Assembly: GCA_910574205.1 (NCBI GenBank)
Contig: CAJSYJ010000002.1
Span: 62,001 to 126,000, forward strand
DNA length: 64,000 bases
DNA from: Bacteroidales bacterium
GTDB lineage: Bacteria > Bacteroidota > Bacteroidia > Bacteroidales > Rikenellaceae
Reading direction: 5' to 3'
The position numbers and the translations under genes were made by a program. Of this stretch, positions 24,167 through 33,027 are shown piece after piece (the stretch's first letter is position 1; the number at the start of each line of letters is the position of its first letter). Below the pieces are notes generated by a model. The model did not search any database. It saw only the letters and a list, made by a program, of their open reading frames with translations, and was not told the origin of the DNA.

Positions 24167-25668
24167 AAAAGATATACAAACTGGTGCTTAAATCCTATCT
24201 GGGACCGTTGCTCATAACGTTCTTCATCGTACAGTTCGTGCTGATGATGAACTTCGTATGGCGATATATCGACGATCTGGTGGGAAAGGGTCTCGACGTA
24301 AGCGTCATTATCGAGCTCATCGCCTGCGCCACGGCCAACATGATCCCGCTGGGTCTGCCGCTGGCCATGCTGCTGTCGGCGATCATGGCTATGGGAAACC
24401 TCGGCGAGAGCTACGAGCTGCTGGCGATGAAGTCGGCCGGCATGTCGCTGCCGAAGATACTGCGGCCGCTGCTTGTCATCGTGGGCGGCATAGCCGTGGG
24501 CAGCTTCTTCATAGTCAACAATCTCGTACCGTTCGCCAACCAGCGCATGTTCGAGATATTCCACGACATACGCCAGCAGCGGCAGGAGTTGGAGTTCAAG
24601 GACGGCCTTTTCTTCAACGGCTTGGAGGGCATGAGCATACGCGTCGGCAAGCAGGACGACGACACCAGACTGCTGCACGACGTACTCATATTCGACACCC
24701 GCTCGTCCAACGGCGACATGACCACGACCGTCGCCGACTCGGGATACATCAAGATGTCGGACGACAAGAATTATCTGTATGTCACGCTGTTCGAGGGCGA
24801 GACATACGAGCAGACGCGCGGCGCGCAATGGTACGACCGCAACGGGCTGCGCCACCACCTTTTCGAGAGGCAGGACGGCACCATACCTCTGTCCAACCTG
24901 TCGCAGAGCGACAAGCCCAACCGCGCCAACGAGGCGCAGACTCGCAACATGTCGGAGTTGCAGGTGCTGATAGACTCGTTGCAGACGGCGGCCGAGGCGG
25001 CCAACTCTATGTCGTATGCGCCGCTTATCAAGGAGCAGATCTTCGTAAACGACATATCGGTGCTGCCGGGCGACAGCATACGCATCGACAAGAGCCGGTT
25101 CAAGCCGATCGACATATACGACTCGATAGCCGCCCTCGGCACACGCGACCGCTACCGTGTCTACAACGCCGCCAACAATGCGGTACGCAACTCCCGCGGC
25201 ATCTACTCGTTCGACGAGCAGTCGTCGAAATATACGCTCACGCAGCTTTACAGGTCGCGCAACGAGTGGCACCGCAAGCTGGCTCTGCCCATATCGATAT
25301 TCGTATTCTTCCTTATCGGAGCGCCGCTCGGCGCAATCATCCGCAAGGGAGGCCTCGGAACACCGATAGTCATATCGGTCATATTCTTCGTCATATATTA
25401 TGTCATAAGCCTCACGGGCGAGAAGCTGGCCAAGGAGGGTACATGGGATTCGCTCTACGGCATGTGGCTGCCGATATTCATCCTTTCTCCGGTCGCGCTA
25501 TACCTTACGCGCAAGGCCACCAACGACTCGTCGCTGCTCGATACCGACTGGTACGAGGCGCAGATCAAGCGTCTCAGGCGCAAGATCAGGAGCCGCTTCA
25601 AGAAGCAGCTGCGCTGGTGGCACAAAAATCGTCCATGGAGAAAACGCCGCAAAACAAAAAGAATCTGA
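24163..25668 (+). CDS. LptF/LptG family permease (YjgP/YjgQ)
   Basis: A 501-residue inner-membrane protein. Helices 1-3 span about residues 10-120, a periplasmic beta-jellyroll domain spans about 130-370, and three more helices lie at about 375-470 (LPISIFVFFLIGAPLGAIIRKGG is typical). LptF and LptG form the membrane part of the LptB2FG exporter that moves lipopolysaccharide to the outer membrane. The Arg/Lys-rich tail (about 475-501) is long. It overlaps the metal permease by four bases; which of F or G it is cannot be told from sequence alone. A longer open frame upstream is out of the family and rejected. Confidence 0.9.
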   Translation: MKKIYKLVLKSYLGPLLITFFIVQFVLMMNFVWRYIDDLVGKGLDVSVIIELIACATANMIPLGLPLAMLLSAIMAMGNLGESYELLAMKSAGMSLPKILRPLLVIVGGIAVGSFFIVNNLVPFANQRMFEIFHDIRQQRQELEFKDGLFFNGLEGMSIRVGKQDDDTRLLHDVLIFDTRSSNGDMTTTVADSGYIKMSDDKNYLYVTLFEGETYEQTRGAQWYDRNGLRHHLFERQDGTIPLSNLSQSDKPNRANEAQTRNMSELQVLIDSLQTAAEAANSMSYAPLIKEQIFVNDISVLPGDSIRIDKSRFKPIDIYDSIAALGTRDRYRVYNAANNAVRNSRGIYSFDEQSSKYTLTQLYRSRNEWHRKLALPISIFVFFLIGAPLGAIIRKGGLGTPIVISVIFFVIYYVISLTGEKLAKEGTWDSLYGMWLPIFILSPVALYLTRKATNDSSLLDTDWYEAQIKRLRRKIRSRFKKQLRWWHKNRPWRKRRKTKRI

Positions 25669-25677
25669 TTCGACACT

Positions 25678-26643
25678 ATGAACGCAAAGGATCTACGCAT
25701 CATATTCATGGGTACGCCCGAGTTCGCCGCAACATCGCTCCGACGACTCGTTACCGAGGGCTATAACATCGTCGCCGTGGTCACGACGCCCGACAAACCG
25801 GCCGGCCGCGGACAAAAAATACACAAGAGCGACGTTAAGGTCGCGGCCGAAGAGCTCGGTCTGCCGATCCTGCAACCCGAGAAGCTGCGCGCACCGCAGT
25901 TCGTCGAAGCGCTCGAAGCGCTCAAACCCGATCTTGGCATCGTCATAGCCTTCCGCATGCTGCCCGAGATCGTATGGGGCATGCCGCGGCTGGGTACGTT
26001 CAACCTGCATGCTTCGCTGCTGCCGCAATACCGCGGCGCGGCGCCTATCAACTGGGCGATAATCAACGGCGAGACCCGCACGGGTGTCACGACGTTCCTT
26101 CTGAACCACGAGATCGACAAAGGCGCTATCATCGACCGCAGCCAGACCGATATCCTGCCGCAGGATAATGTCGGCACACTATACGACAAGCTGATGCACA
26201 TGGGCGCCGATCTGGTCGTCTCGACCGTCGAGAAAATCGCCTCGGGCGACTTCGCCCCGATCGAGCAGGCCGGCACCGACGAATCGACGCTGCACCCCGC
26301 GCCCAAGATATTCAAGGAGGACTGCCGCATAGACTGGTCTTGCCCCGGCAAGCGCATAGTCGATCTTATCCGCGGCCTGTCGCCATATCCGGCGGCATGG
26401 ACAGATATCTGCCGAGAGGGTAGCGAACCAGTCGCATGCAAGATATTCGAAGCGCACTTCGAAGCGTCGGACGACGACCGTGCGCCGGGCTCTGTAACCA
26501 CCGACGGCAAATCGCATCTTGGCATACGCTGCATCGACGGTATGATATATGTCGAGCGTATACAAATGGCCGGCAAGCGCGCCATGACGATCCGCGAAGC
26601 CCTTGCCGGGTGGCGCGATGCCCAGACGTGCACGATGTCTTGA
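25678..26643 (+). CDS. fmt: Methionyl-tRNA formyltransferase
   Basis: A 321-residue enzyme that formylates initiator Met-tRNA. The N-terminal formyltransferase domain begins with IIFMGTPEFAA, and the active-site NLHASLLPQYRGAAPINWAI segment includes the catalytic Asn/His, with the Asp in NHEIDKG nearby. The C-terminal OB-fold (about 210-315) binds tRNA. It starts 9 bases after the LptF/G gene, so it is probably in the same transcript. Confidence 0.95.
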   Translation: MNAKDLRIIFMGTPEFAATSLRRLVTEGYNIVAVVTTPDKPAGRGQKIHKSDVKVAAEELGLPILQPEKLRAPQFVEALEALKPDLGIVIAFRMLPEIVWGMPRLGTFNLHASLLPQYRGAAPINWAIINGETRTGVTTFLLNHEIDKGAIIDRSQTDILPQDNVGTLYDKLMHMGADLVVSTVEKIASGDFAPIEQAGTDESTLHPAPKIFKEDCRIDWSCPGKRIVDLIRGLSPYPAAWTDICREGSEPVACKIFEAHFEASDDDRAPGSVTTDGKSHLGIRCIDGMIYVERIQMAGKRAMTIREALAGWRDAQTCTMS

Positions 26644-26657
26644 GCCGCACTGCGGTC

Positions 26658-26960
26658 TCAGTCGGCCATACGCTTCAACATACGCGATATGGCATCCATA
26701 GCCATTGCCCAACCATAATTGAAAAAAAAGTCGTTACACTCTTCCGGTGTCGCGGCTCTGGCCATGCGGTATGTATCGGGCAGCAGCATGTCCGATCTGA
26801 AATGACGCATGTCCGACGAAGATACTTCCAGTACCACACCCTCGCGCGAGCTCTTGTCATACACACCCGCCAATACGACGGACTTATCAGCGGAACGATC
26901 GTCGGGGGCGAATACATACAGTAGTCCCGACTCGAATAAAATATCTTCTATTCTCTCCAT
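26658..26960 (-). CDS. Hypothetical protein
   Basis: A 100-residue acidic, soluble protein with no signal peptide, membrane segment or motif that I recognise. It converges with fmt (15-base gap). Upstream on the minus strand, a -7 box (TATCTTTG at 27120-27127) lies about 160 bases before the ATG, so the transcript may have a long 5' leader. The codon pattern looks coding, but no family is known to me. Confidence 0.55.
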   Translation of the reverse strand: MERIEDILFESGLLYVFAPDDRSADKSVVLAGVYDKSSREGVVLEVSSSDMRHFRSDMLLPDTYRMARAATPEECNDFFFNYGWAMAMDAISRMLKRMAD

Positions 26961-27127
26961 AACGGTTAGAGTTTATTGTTGTCAAACCGTCTCCGCTCGC
27001 GCATGGCAATCGATAATCGTACATAGGATGATCACCCGTTTCAATGTTGAAAGCCGAGGTCGACGGGTGGGCAAGGAACCGGCACGGAAATGCCTTCGGT
27101 TTAGCTTCGGATCTATTCGCAAAGATA
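26961..27127 (-). promoter_or_regulatory. Long 5' leader and promoter of the hypothetical gene
   Basis: A -7 box TATCTTTG (minus, 27120-27127) is followed by about 160 bases before the start codon at 26960. The leader contains several GC-rich segments that could fold (CCGAAGGC, GGTTCC, ACCCGTCGACC). No known riboswitch is recognised. Confidence 0.35.
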
Positions 27128-27302
27128 ATCGATATTACGTTACCAAAAGCAAAATTATTGATCTATTTGCATTTACAACTTTATATTGCATCAGCAACCA
27201 TCATTCGCAATAGCTAAATTAATCTCCGCCCATTCGTATTTTACGAATTATTATACTTCCTTTGTTTCGACATATTAACACGGATGTGTAAACATATTCT
27301 CG

Positions 27303-27429
27303 TCGGACGTACTTAGGAAATTCATCGAGCAAAAGAATAAGCAGGCATCTTCTCGCGCCCTATCCGTCATCGGATATAGGCGTGGGGCTGTTGCTTATTT
27401 ATTGCAGAGGTTTCCTAAGACCTGTCCGA
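27303..27429. ncRNA. Structured RNA candidate, 6S / Bacteroidales-1 like
   Basis: A 127-base region folds into one long interrupted hairpin. Stems: TCGGAC (27303-27308) with GTCCGA (27424-27429); TTAGGAAA (27313-27320) with TTTCCTAA (27411-27418); AATAAGCA (27336-27343) with TGCTTATT (27392-27399); CGCC (27356-27359) with GGCG (27379-27382); TATCCG (27361-27366) with CGGATA (27371-27376). A 15/11-base internal bubble separates the second and third stems. This layout (rod with central bubble) resembles 6S RNA, and the Bacteroidales-1 motif is a 6S-like RNA of this order. Orientation is not settled: no full promoter is seen on either side. The rest of 27128-27505 shows no gene. Confidence 0.55.
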
Positions 27430-27505
27430 ATGAAATAAGTTTTCAGCACCACGCTTTCTTTTTACCATTACCATATCGAGGTGCGGATATACGAACAACC
27501 CGAAC

Positions 27506-28546
27506 ATGAACCGATCTATCGTACTTATTCTGTTGTCGATCATGGCGCTATGCGCCGGTTGTACAACAAGCGAACCCTCGCGCGACAAATTCGTCATACG
27601 CCCGTCGTTTCTCAACATCTATCTGTTTGCAGATCGTCTTATATATGACAAGGATCCCGACTCGACCTATTGCTCGACATTACGCCTATTGCTCGGCCGC
27701 GACTCTTCGGCGTTGTCTGCTATCGCGCACTCCTCGACGGATAATCCCGAACACGCCTATCTGTTGGCAGCATATTACTATCGCGACGGAGATTACGAAT
27801 CGATGTTGCGGTATCTGAGAACGGCCGCAGCCCGACTGCCGCAGGCGCGCTGCGATCTGGGATTATGCCATAAACTCGGCATAGGCACCCGTCGTGATCC
27901 GCAGCTCGCACAAAAACATCTGAGAGAGGCCTCTGCACAAGGGTGTACCGAGGCCGACTATTATCTGATACGTCCCGCCATATTCGACGCACTATATCGG
28001 TATAATGCAACCGACATGATCGACCGCGACAATATAGCTGCGATTATCGAGCGTCTGCACCGCCCGGCAGACAACGGCAATGCCCGCGCCTGTTACTATT
28101 TGGTGGTATTGTATTATCTGCAAAGCATAACCGATAATAACCCGCACAGCCAGACCGAAGCCATGAAATATTTGAGAACGGCTGCCGACTACGGCATACA
28201 GAAAGCCATTGAAATGGTCAACGAATACAAGTCCACGAATAAGATATGCCAGCTGCAATACGCATTTATAATCGACGATGACAATGCTCGAACCGCCTAT
28301 CTTCAAGGATCGTATCTATATATCAACAGCACGGATGAATCCGATGAAACGAAAAAAGAGAGAATGCGAATAGAGGCCGTAAATTATTTGCACACTGCAT
28401 CGAAGAATGGAATACGCCGGGCAGCCGAAATGGTCGAAGAATACCACAAAACAAATCACATATATCGACTGGAATACATCGACATGCAGATAATAGATAA
28501 TGACAACTATGCTCTGAGTGACAATGGAAAGATCGTATTATCTTGA
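27506..28546 (+). CDS. Sel1/TPR-like repeat lipoprotein
   Basis: A 346-residue protein. The lipoprotein signal peptide ends at Cys19 (LCAGC). The body is helical repeats: an HAYLLAAYYYRDGDYESMLRYL unit near 80-105, an ARCDLGLCHKLGIGTRRD Sel1-type unit, and two similar units with MKYLRTAADYGIQKA and VNYLHTASKNGIRRA. Sel1-like repeats mediate protein contacts; the partner is unknown. Expected location is periplasm or outer membrane. No neighbours suggest a pathway. Base composition is lower in GC than the flanking operons. Confidence 0.75.
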   Translation: MNRSIVLILLSIMALCAGCTTSEPSRDKFVIRPSFLNIYLFADRLIYDKDPDSTYCSTLRLLLGRDSSALSAIAHSSTDNPEHAYLLAAYYYRDGDYESMLRYLRTAAARLPQARCDLGLCHKLGIGTRRDPQLAQKHLREASAQGCTEADYYLIRPAIFDALYRYNATDMIDRDNIAAIIERLHRPADNGNARACYYLVVLYYLQSITDNNPHSQTEAMKYLRTAADYGIQKAIEMVNEYKSTNKICQLQYAFIIDDDNARTAYLQGSYLYINSTDESDETKKERMRIEAVNYLHTASKNGIRRAAEMVEEYHKTNHIYRLEYIDMQIIDNDNYALSDNGKIVLS

Positions 28547-28694
28547 CATAGCCAAAGCTACGAATAAACAGAAAATCGACGGCAAGCCGACCCGATAGAC
28601 ATGTCATCCACGATCGGATTCTTGACCTCGGTCTTTCTCTTTCGCATCACGCCAGAAAGGGCAGGCGCTTACTGGCGAGACGCGAAGTCGGTTC

Positions 28695-28770
28695 GCTGCG
28701 TGCTACTCCGTTCAGAATGACAAACGTTCTGTCATGTCGAACGAAATGCAATGTAACGAAACAACTTCTG
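28695..28770 (+). repeat. Extragenic palindrome-like sequence
   Basis: A GTTCAGAATGACA arm faces a TGTCATGTCGAAC arm around AACGTTC, followed by ACGAAATGCAATG. It resembles the GTCATTCTGAACG-type intergenic repeats found in many bacterial genomes. Only one copy is in the window, so the repeat status is inference. The rest of 28547-28905 shows no gene. Confidence 0.4.
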
Positions 28771-28905
28771 GTGCGGGATACGGTTTATCGTTTGTGTACA
28801 TCACTCTCGCATATCATCTCTAACAGATTCTTCGTTCCGGAGTATCCTCCCATGCATCATGCGCTCTTTTTCGTCAAAAGGCGTTAGTTACAAGCCACAC
28901 GTGAA

Positions 28906-28952
28906 AAATCCGCAAATGGGCTGTACTTGTCGTACTGCCCATCTGCGGATTT
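28906..28952 (-). terminator. Terminator of the 2-oxoacid oxidoreductase operon
   Basis: Long stem: AAATCCGCA (28906-28914) with TGCGGATTT (28944-28952), ATGGGC (28916-28921) with GCCCAT (28937-28942), and GTAC with GTAC. On the minus strand the stem ends in a T run (GGATTTTTC). It lies about 40 bases after the gamma-subunit stop. Confidence 0.85.
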
Positions 28953-28991
28953 GATAGAGGCGAAGCAAATGCCGCTTATAACGAAATAGAA

Positions 28992-29537
28992 TTAGCGGAT
29001 CTGCTTGATTATCTCGCCGCCATGATGAATTGCCTCCTCGTTCTGCGGCAGCATCTTCCACGCACGCTCGGGCAGCGTGTGTTTCAGACCCTCCATGACG
29101 TTCTCCATTTTGACGACGGGGCGTACTTTGAGATAACCGCCCAGAATCATCGTGTTGAAGAGCTTGGCCTGACCCATGCGGGCGCACTCGGCCGTAGCAT
29201 CGATCGTGTAGACGCTGATGTCGGTACGCACCGGATGACGCGTAATGCCGTTGGTGTCATAGATAAGCACGCCGCCGGGCTTTACCATAGCTTCGAACTT
29301 CTCCATAGACTGCTGGTTGAGCACTACGGCCACGTCGAACTCGTGAGCGATAGGCGACGAGATCGGCTTGTCGGACAACACGACCGTTACGTTGGCCGTA
29401 CCGCCGCGCATCTCGGGTCCGTATGACGGCATCCATGTTACCTCGAAATCCTGCATGACGCCCGAGTAAGCCAGAATCTTACCCATAGTGAGGACACCCT
29501 GTCCTCCGAAACCTGCAATAATTACTGTCTCTTTCAT
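28992..29537 (-). CDS. 2-oxoacid:ferredoxin oxidoreductase, gamma subunit
   Basis: A 181-residue subunit with the POR gamma fold; GFGGQGVLTMGKILA near residues 9-23 is diagnostic. The enzyme oxidatively decarboxylates 2-oxo acids to acyl-CoA with ferredoxin as electron acceptor. Last of a four-gene minus-strand operon (ferredoxin, alpha, beta, gamma), 7 bases after the beta gene. The vorB-type alpha subunit points to branched-chain 2-oxo acids or 2-oxoglutarate; the substrate is not decided by sequence. Confidence 0.9.
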   Translation of the reverse strand: MKETVIIAGFGGQGVLTMGKILAYSGVMQDFEVTWMPSYGPEMRGGTANVTVVLSDKPISSPIAHEFDVAVVLNQQSMEKFEAMVKPGGVLIYDTNGITRHPVRTDISVYTIDATAECARMGQAKLFNTMILGGYLKVRPVVKMENVMEGLKHTLPERAWKMLPQNEEAIHHGGEIIKQIR

Positions 29538-29544
29538 ATTCCGC

Positions 29545-30309
29545 TTACTCTTTATTGTCCTTCAAATCGCCGAGTTCGTAGAACGGCAACATATTCTTTT
29601 CGAGCCACTCGTTAGAGGCCACCGGCGAGAGTTTCCAACCGCTGTTGCAGGTCGATACGACCTCCACGAGCGAGAAGCCCTTGCCCGCCATAGCGTTCTC
29701 GAACGCATGACGCAGCGCTTTCTTGCACTTGCGCACGTTGGCCGGAGTGTGGACGCTCTGACGCGTCACGTAGCATACGCCGTCGAGATGCGCCAGCATC
29801 TGGGCGATCTTGTAGGGATAACCGTTGAGCTTGGGATCGCGGCCGTAGGGGGTGGTGGCGGTCTTCATACCCAGCAGGGTAGTGGGCGCCATCTGTCCGC
29901 CGGTCATACCGTAGATCGCATTGTTGATATATACGGCAACGATATTCTCGCCGCGAGCCGCAGCGTGAATCGTCTCGCCGGTACCTATGGCCGACAAGTC
30001 TCCGTCGCCCTGATAGGTAAACACCATCTTCTCGGGGTGCAGGCGCTTAACGGCGGTAGCCACGGCGCAGGCGCGTCCGTGCGCAGCCTCAGCCCAGTCG
30101 ATGTCTATGTAGTTGTATGCGAATACCGAACAACCTACGGGCGATACACCGATAGTGTCGTGTTCGAGTCCCATCTCTTCGATAACCTCGGCAACGAGTT
30201 TGTGAACCGTACCGTGGCTGCAACCGGGGCAGTAGTGCATGACATTCGGCAACATCAGTTTCGATTTGCCGTAAACCATATTTTCCTGTTTGATTTCTAC
30301 CTCTGCCAT
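29545..30309 (-). CDS. 2-oxoacid:ferredoxin oxidoreductase, beta (TPP) subunit
   Basis: A 254-residue thiamine-diphosphate subunit. Cluster and TPP-site motifs: CPGCSHG near residue 27, GVSPVGCSVFAYN, and the GDGDLSAIG...NNAIYGMTGGQ motif that binds Mg-TPP. It forms the catalytic core with the alpha subunit encoded just upstream (3-base gap). Lacks its own multi-cluster domain; electrons leave through the separate ferredoxin subunit encoded first in the operon. Confidence 0.93.
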   Translation of the reverse strand: MAEVEIKQENMVYGKSKLMLPNVMHYCPGCSHGTVHKLVAEVIEEMGLEHDTIGVSPVGCSVFAYNYIDIDWAEAAHGRACAVATAVKRLHPEKMVFTYQGDGDLSAIGTGETIHAAARGENIVAVYINNAIYGMTGGQMAPTTLLGMKTATTPYGRDPKLNGYPYKIAQMLAHLDGVCYVTRQSVHTPANVRKCKKALRHAFENAMAGKGFSLVEVVSTCNSGWKLSPVASNEWLEKNMLPFYELGDLKDNKE

Positions 30310-30312
30310 AGT

Positions 30313-31410
30313 CTATTTCTTGTTTATAAGTTTCTCTTTAAGAGCCATAAGCACCTCGTCGGGCGAGAACATCATACCGCCCTGACGACCGTAATGCTCG
30401 ACCGGAGCCATGCCGTTGACGGCCATGCGTACATCCTCGACCATCTGACCGGCGTTCAACTCGGCCGACAGGAATCCCTTGACACCGCGCTCGGCCAGCT
30501 CGCGAATGGGATTCTTCGGGAACGGATAGAGGGTAATGGGACGCAGCAGACCCAGCTTGATACCCTCGGCACGCGCCATTTCTACCGTAGCCGAGCATAT
30601 ACGCGCCGACGATCCGAACGCCACGATCACATACTCCGCATCGTCGCACTCGATAGCCTCGTAACGCACCTCATTGTCCTCCATAGCCTTGTACTTGGCT
30701 TGCAGACGCAAGTTGATCTTCTCCATGACCTCGCTCTGCAACTCCAAAGAAGTCACGACATTACGCTCGCGCGACTCGGGCTTGCCATAGATAGCCCACG
30801 ACTTGCACTCCTCGGCGATCTCCTCATTGGTCTTGCGCGCACGCTGAGGCGCCAGAACCACCTTCTCCATCATCTGGCCGATAGCGCCGTCGGCGAGAAT
30901 CATCGCCGGATTGCGATACTTGAACGCCAGATCGAACGCCAGTCCCACGAAATCGTGCATCTCCTGCACTGAGTTGGGAGCCAGCACTATAAGGTGGAAG
31001 TCGCCGTGAGCGCCGCCCTTGCAGGCCTGGAAATAGTCGCCCTGCGAAGGCTGGATCGTACCCAGACCCGGACCGCCGCGCTGGCAGTTGACCACAACGC
31101 ACGGCAGCTCGGCACCGGCCAGATAGCTCAGGCCTTCGCTCATAAGGCTGACGCCGGGGCTCGACGACGAAGTCATCACACGCTTGCCCGTTGCGGCACC
31201 GCCGTATACCATATTGATCGACGCCACCTCGGACTCGGCCTGCAACACGACCATGCCGGTCGTCTCCCAAGGTTTGAGCTCCATGAGCGTCTCCATAACC
31301 TCCGACTGGGGAGTGATAGGATAACCGAAATATCCGTCGCAACCGTAGCGAATCGCCGCATGGGCTATCACTTCGTTGCCTTTCATAAGTTTTACCTCTT
31401 TCTCTGCCAT
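30313..31410 (-). CDS. vorB: 2-oxoacid:ferredoxin oxidoreductase, alpha subunit (VorB type)
   Basis: A 365-residue subunit with the pyrimidine-binding PFOR N-terminal domain (YPITPQSEVME, about 30-40; SSSSPGVSLMSEG, about 80-92) and the PFOR II domain (about 255-350). In Bacteroidales this set is annotated as 3-methyl-2-oxobutanoate dehydrogenase subunit VorB, although 2-oxoglutarate is also possible. It starts 4 bases after the ferredoxin gene stop. Confidence 0.92.
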   Translation of the reverse strand: MAEKEVKLMKGNEVIAHAAIRYGCDGYFGYPITPQSEVMETLMELKPWETTGMVVLQAESEVASINMVYGGAATGKRVMTSSSSPGVSLMSEGLSYLAGAELPCVVVNCQRGGPGLGTIQPSQGDYFQACKGGAHGDFHLIVLAPNSVQEMHDFVGLAFDLAFKYRNPAMILADGAIGQMMEKVVLAPQRARKTNEEIAEECKSWAIYGKPESRERNVVTSLELQSEVMEKINLRLQAKYKAMEDNEVRYEAIECDDAEYVIVAFGSSARICSATVEMARAEGIKLGLLRPITLYPFPKNPIRELAERGVKGFLSAELNAGQMVEDVRMAVNGMAPVEHYGRQGGMMFSPDEVLMALKEKLINKK

Positions 31411-31414
31411 AATC

Positions 31415-31642
31415 TTATTCGAATTTTTGGCGATAAACCGTAATACAACTGTCCGGACAGATTATACCGCACGAGGCACAGCCCGTGCAGGCATCCGGAT
31501 TAACCATGACGGCGAACGGATAACCCTTACCGTTCACTTCGCTCGACAGACCGAGCACGTCACACGGACACGAAGCCACGCAGACGCCGCAGCCCTTGCA
31601 ACGCTCGGTATCGACGACGATTTTTCCCTTGATTTTTGCCAT
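31415..31642 (-). CDS. 2x[4Fe-4S] ferredoxin subunit of the 2-oxoacid oxidoreductase
   Basis: A 75-residue protein with two complete CxxCxxCxxxC motifs: CKGCGVCVASCPC near residues 15-27 and CTGCASCGIICPD near 52-64. It binds two [4Fe-4S] clusters that carry electrons from the catalytic subunits. First gene of the operon. Upstream on the minus strand, a -7 box TAAATTTG (31704-31711) puts transcription about 55 bases before the ATG. Confidence 0.93.
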   Translation of the reverse strand: MAKIKGKIVVDTERCKGCGVCVASCPCDVLGLSSEVNGKGYPFAVMVNPDACTGCASCGIICPDSCITVYRQKFE

Positions 31643-31703
31643 AACGACAATCCTTTATTTGTTTGTTAATAGTTAGTTTCTCTGGCTCTAAAATTAAACC
31701 TAA

Positions 31704-31711
31704 CAAATTTA
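31704..31711 (-). promoter_or_regulatory. -7 box for the 2-oxoacid oxidoreductase operon
   Basis: TAAATTTG followed by T on the minus strand, about 62 bases before the ferredoxin-subunit ATG. No clear -33 TTTG at 19-21 bases is seen. Bases 31712-31902 show no gene. Confidence 0.5.
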
Positions 31712-31902
31712 ATAAAAATATCCGTAACACCGGTATGTTTTATAGAATATTTTAACATTACGCTTTCGATATATTATCATAACGCCTCCACACGGTTGCA
31801 GGAGGTATATTCGACTTTTCGGAGTACAAGCCGTTGCGGCCGAACAGACCGGCCGCCGTGCGTGCGTGCGTTTCTCTCGTCGCAAGGCAGCCGAATTATC
31901 CG

Positions 31903-31981
31903 CATCTTCGGCCGCGCCGAAAATACTCCGGCCGACAAATACTATTAAACTTGCTTTTGCCCACGCTTATACTTATCTTTG
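31903..31981 (+). repeat. Palindromic promoter-bearing repeat element, copy B
   Basis: Shares GCGCCGAAAATACTCCGG, an AAACTTGCTTTTGC arm and ACGCTTATAC with copies A, C and D. The left palindrome arm is degraded here. The promoter is intact: cTTG at 31950-31953, 20 bases, TATCTTTG at 31974-31981. It drives the gene at 32009. Confidence 0.65.
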
Positions 31982-32008
31982 TTCGAAACTATCAAAACCC
32001 ATAACGTT

Positions 32009-32953
32009 ATGGCTCTTATCAACTGCCCCGAATGCGGCTCAATCATCTCCGACAAAGCACCCGCATGTTCCAAATGCGGCGTAACGATCAACCCCGCAGC
32101 CCAACAACCCGCCACGCAACCGCGCATGCCGGCGATATCCGCCCGCACTGCCGTCGGCATAACCGTCGCCGTGATCGCACTTATGTACGGCCTGATCAAT
32201 ACGCCATGGCTGGTCCTGCTCGGCGACTATCCGCAACACATGCAAATCAACATGTCCTACTACGGCATAGCGGCGGCGGCAGCGACATTCGCCGCAGCAG
32301 GATTCGCACTGACCAAACAGCGGCTCGCCACGCTACTGTCGATAGTCGCGGCAATGGGTGCGTCCGTCGCCGCATGCTTCGCCTTCAAAAACAATATAGT
32401 ATTCGACGCCCCGACCGGCGACATGCCCGATTATAAGATTCTCTACGCTCCCCTGACGGTATATCTGCTGTCAGGCATCGCGGTTGCGGCGATATGCGCA
32501 ATCGGACTTGCCGGCCGCAACATACCCGACCGCTCGGAGCCGGCAGCGACGACATCGTGGCTCTCCGTGGCCGGTATCGCGCTGTGCGCACTGCTCGTCG
32601 AAAGCTACTCGACGGTATGGTGCGAGGTTACGATGCACGGTTCTGCGACACCTTTGACCGGCACGAGCTACATATTGTCGTCTGTCGCTGTCGGAGCCAT
32701 GTGGGTGGCGATGTTCGGCGTATGTATAGGACGCTGGCTCATAACGGGCATACTGGCCGCAGCCAACATGCTATATGGAATATACACACTTGCGACCGAC
32801 GGATTATCGGGTACGTATCAGGCTCTGTACAGCGACTCCATAGCATCCGAAACCGTATTCTCGGGCGTATTTACCACCATAGTATTAGCCGCACTGCTGC
32901 TGACGCTATCTCTTGTCGCAGGCAGATGCCGCAGCGCTGCTGTGAGGGCATAG
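32009..32953 (+). CDS. Zinc-ribbon multi-pass membrane protein
   Basis: A 314-residue protein. A zinc ribbon (CPECG near residues 6-10 and CSKCG near 20-24) is followed by a Pro/Gln/Ala-rich linker and about eight hydrophobic helices (about 47-300). Zinc-ribbon plus membrane architectures of this kind are common and uncharacterised. An open frame exists from 31979, but that start lies inside the -7 box (31974-31981), so the ATG at 32009 is used. It is the only gene between the oxidoreductase and serine operons. Confidence 0.75.
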   Translation: MALINCPECGSIISDKAPACSKCGVTINPAAQQPATQPRMPAISARTAVGITVAVIALMYGLINTPWLVLLGDYPQHMQINMSYYGIAAAAATFAAAGFALTKQRLATLLSIVAAMGASVAACFAFKNNIVFDAPTGDMPDYKILYAPLTVYLLSGIAVAAICAIGLAGRNIPDRSEPAATTSWLSVAGIALCALLVESYSTVWCEVTMHGSATPLTGTSYILSSVAVGAMWVAMFGVCIGRWLITGILAAANMLYGIYTLATDGLSGTYQALYSDSIASETVFSGVFTTIVLAALLLTLSLVAGRCRSAAVRA

Positions 32954-32978
32954 CACAACGAGAAACCTGTCCCAAAGC

Positions 32979-33008
32979 AAAAGCCCGCGCAACATTGCGC
33001 GGGCTTTT
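32979..33008. terminator. Bidirectional terminator
   Basis: AAAAGCCCGCGCAA (32979-32992) pairs with TTGCGCGGGCTTTT (32995-33008) with a T run on either strand. It lies between the convergent zinc-ribbon gene and the DUF1015 gene. Confidence 0.88.
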
Positions 33009-33027
33009 TCGCCATATAAGACCGAGT

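Noticed and set aside
31979..32008. Upstream start for the zinc-ribbon membrane protein
   Set aside because: The start codon would lie inside the -7 promoter box at 31974-31981.
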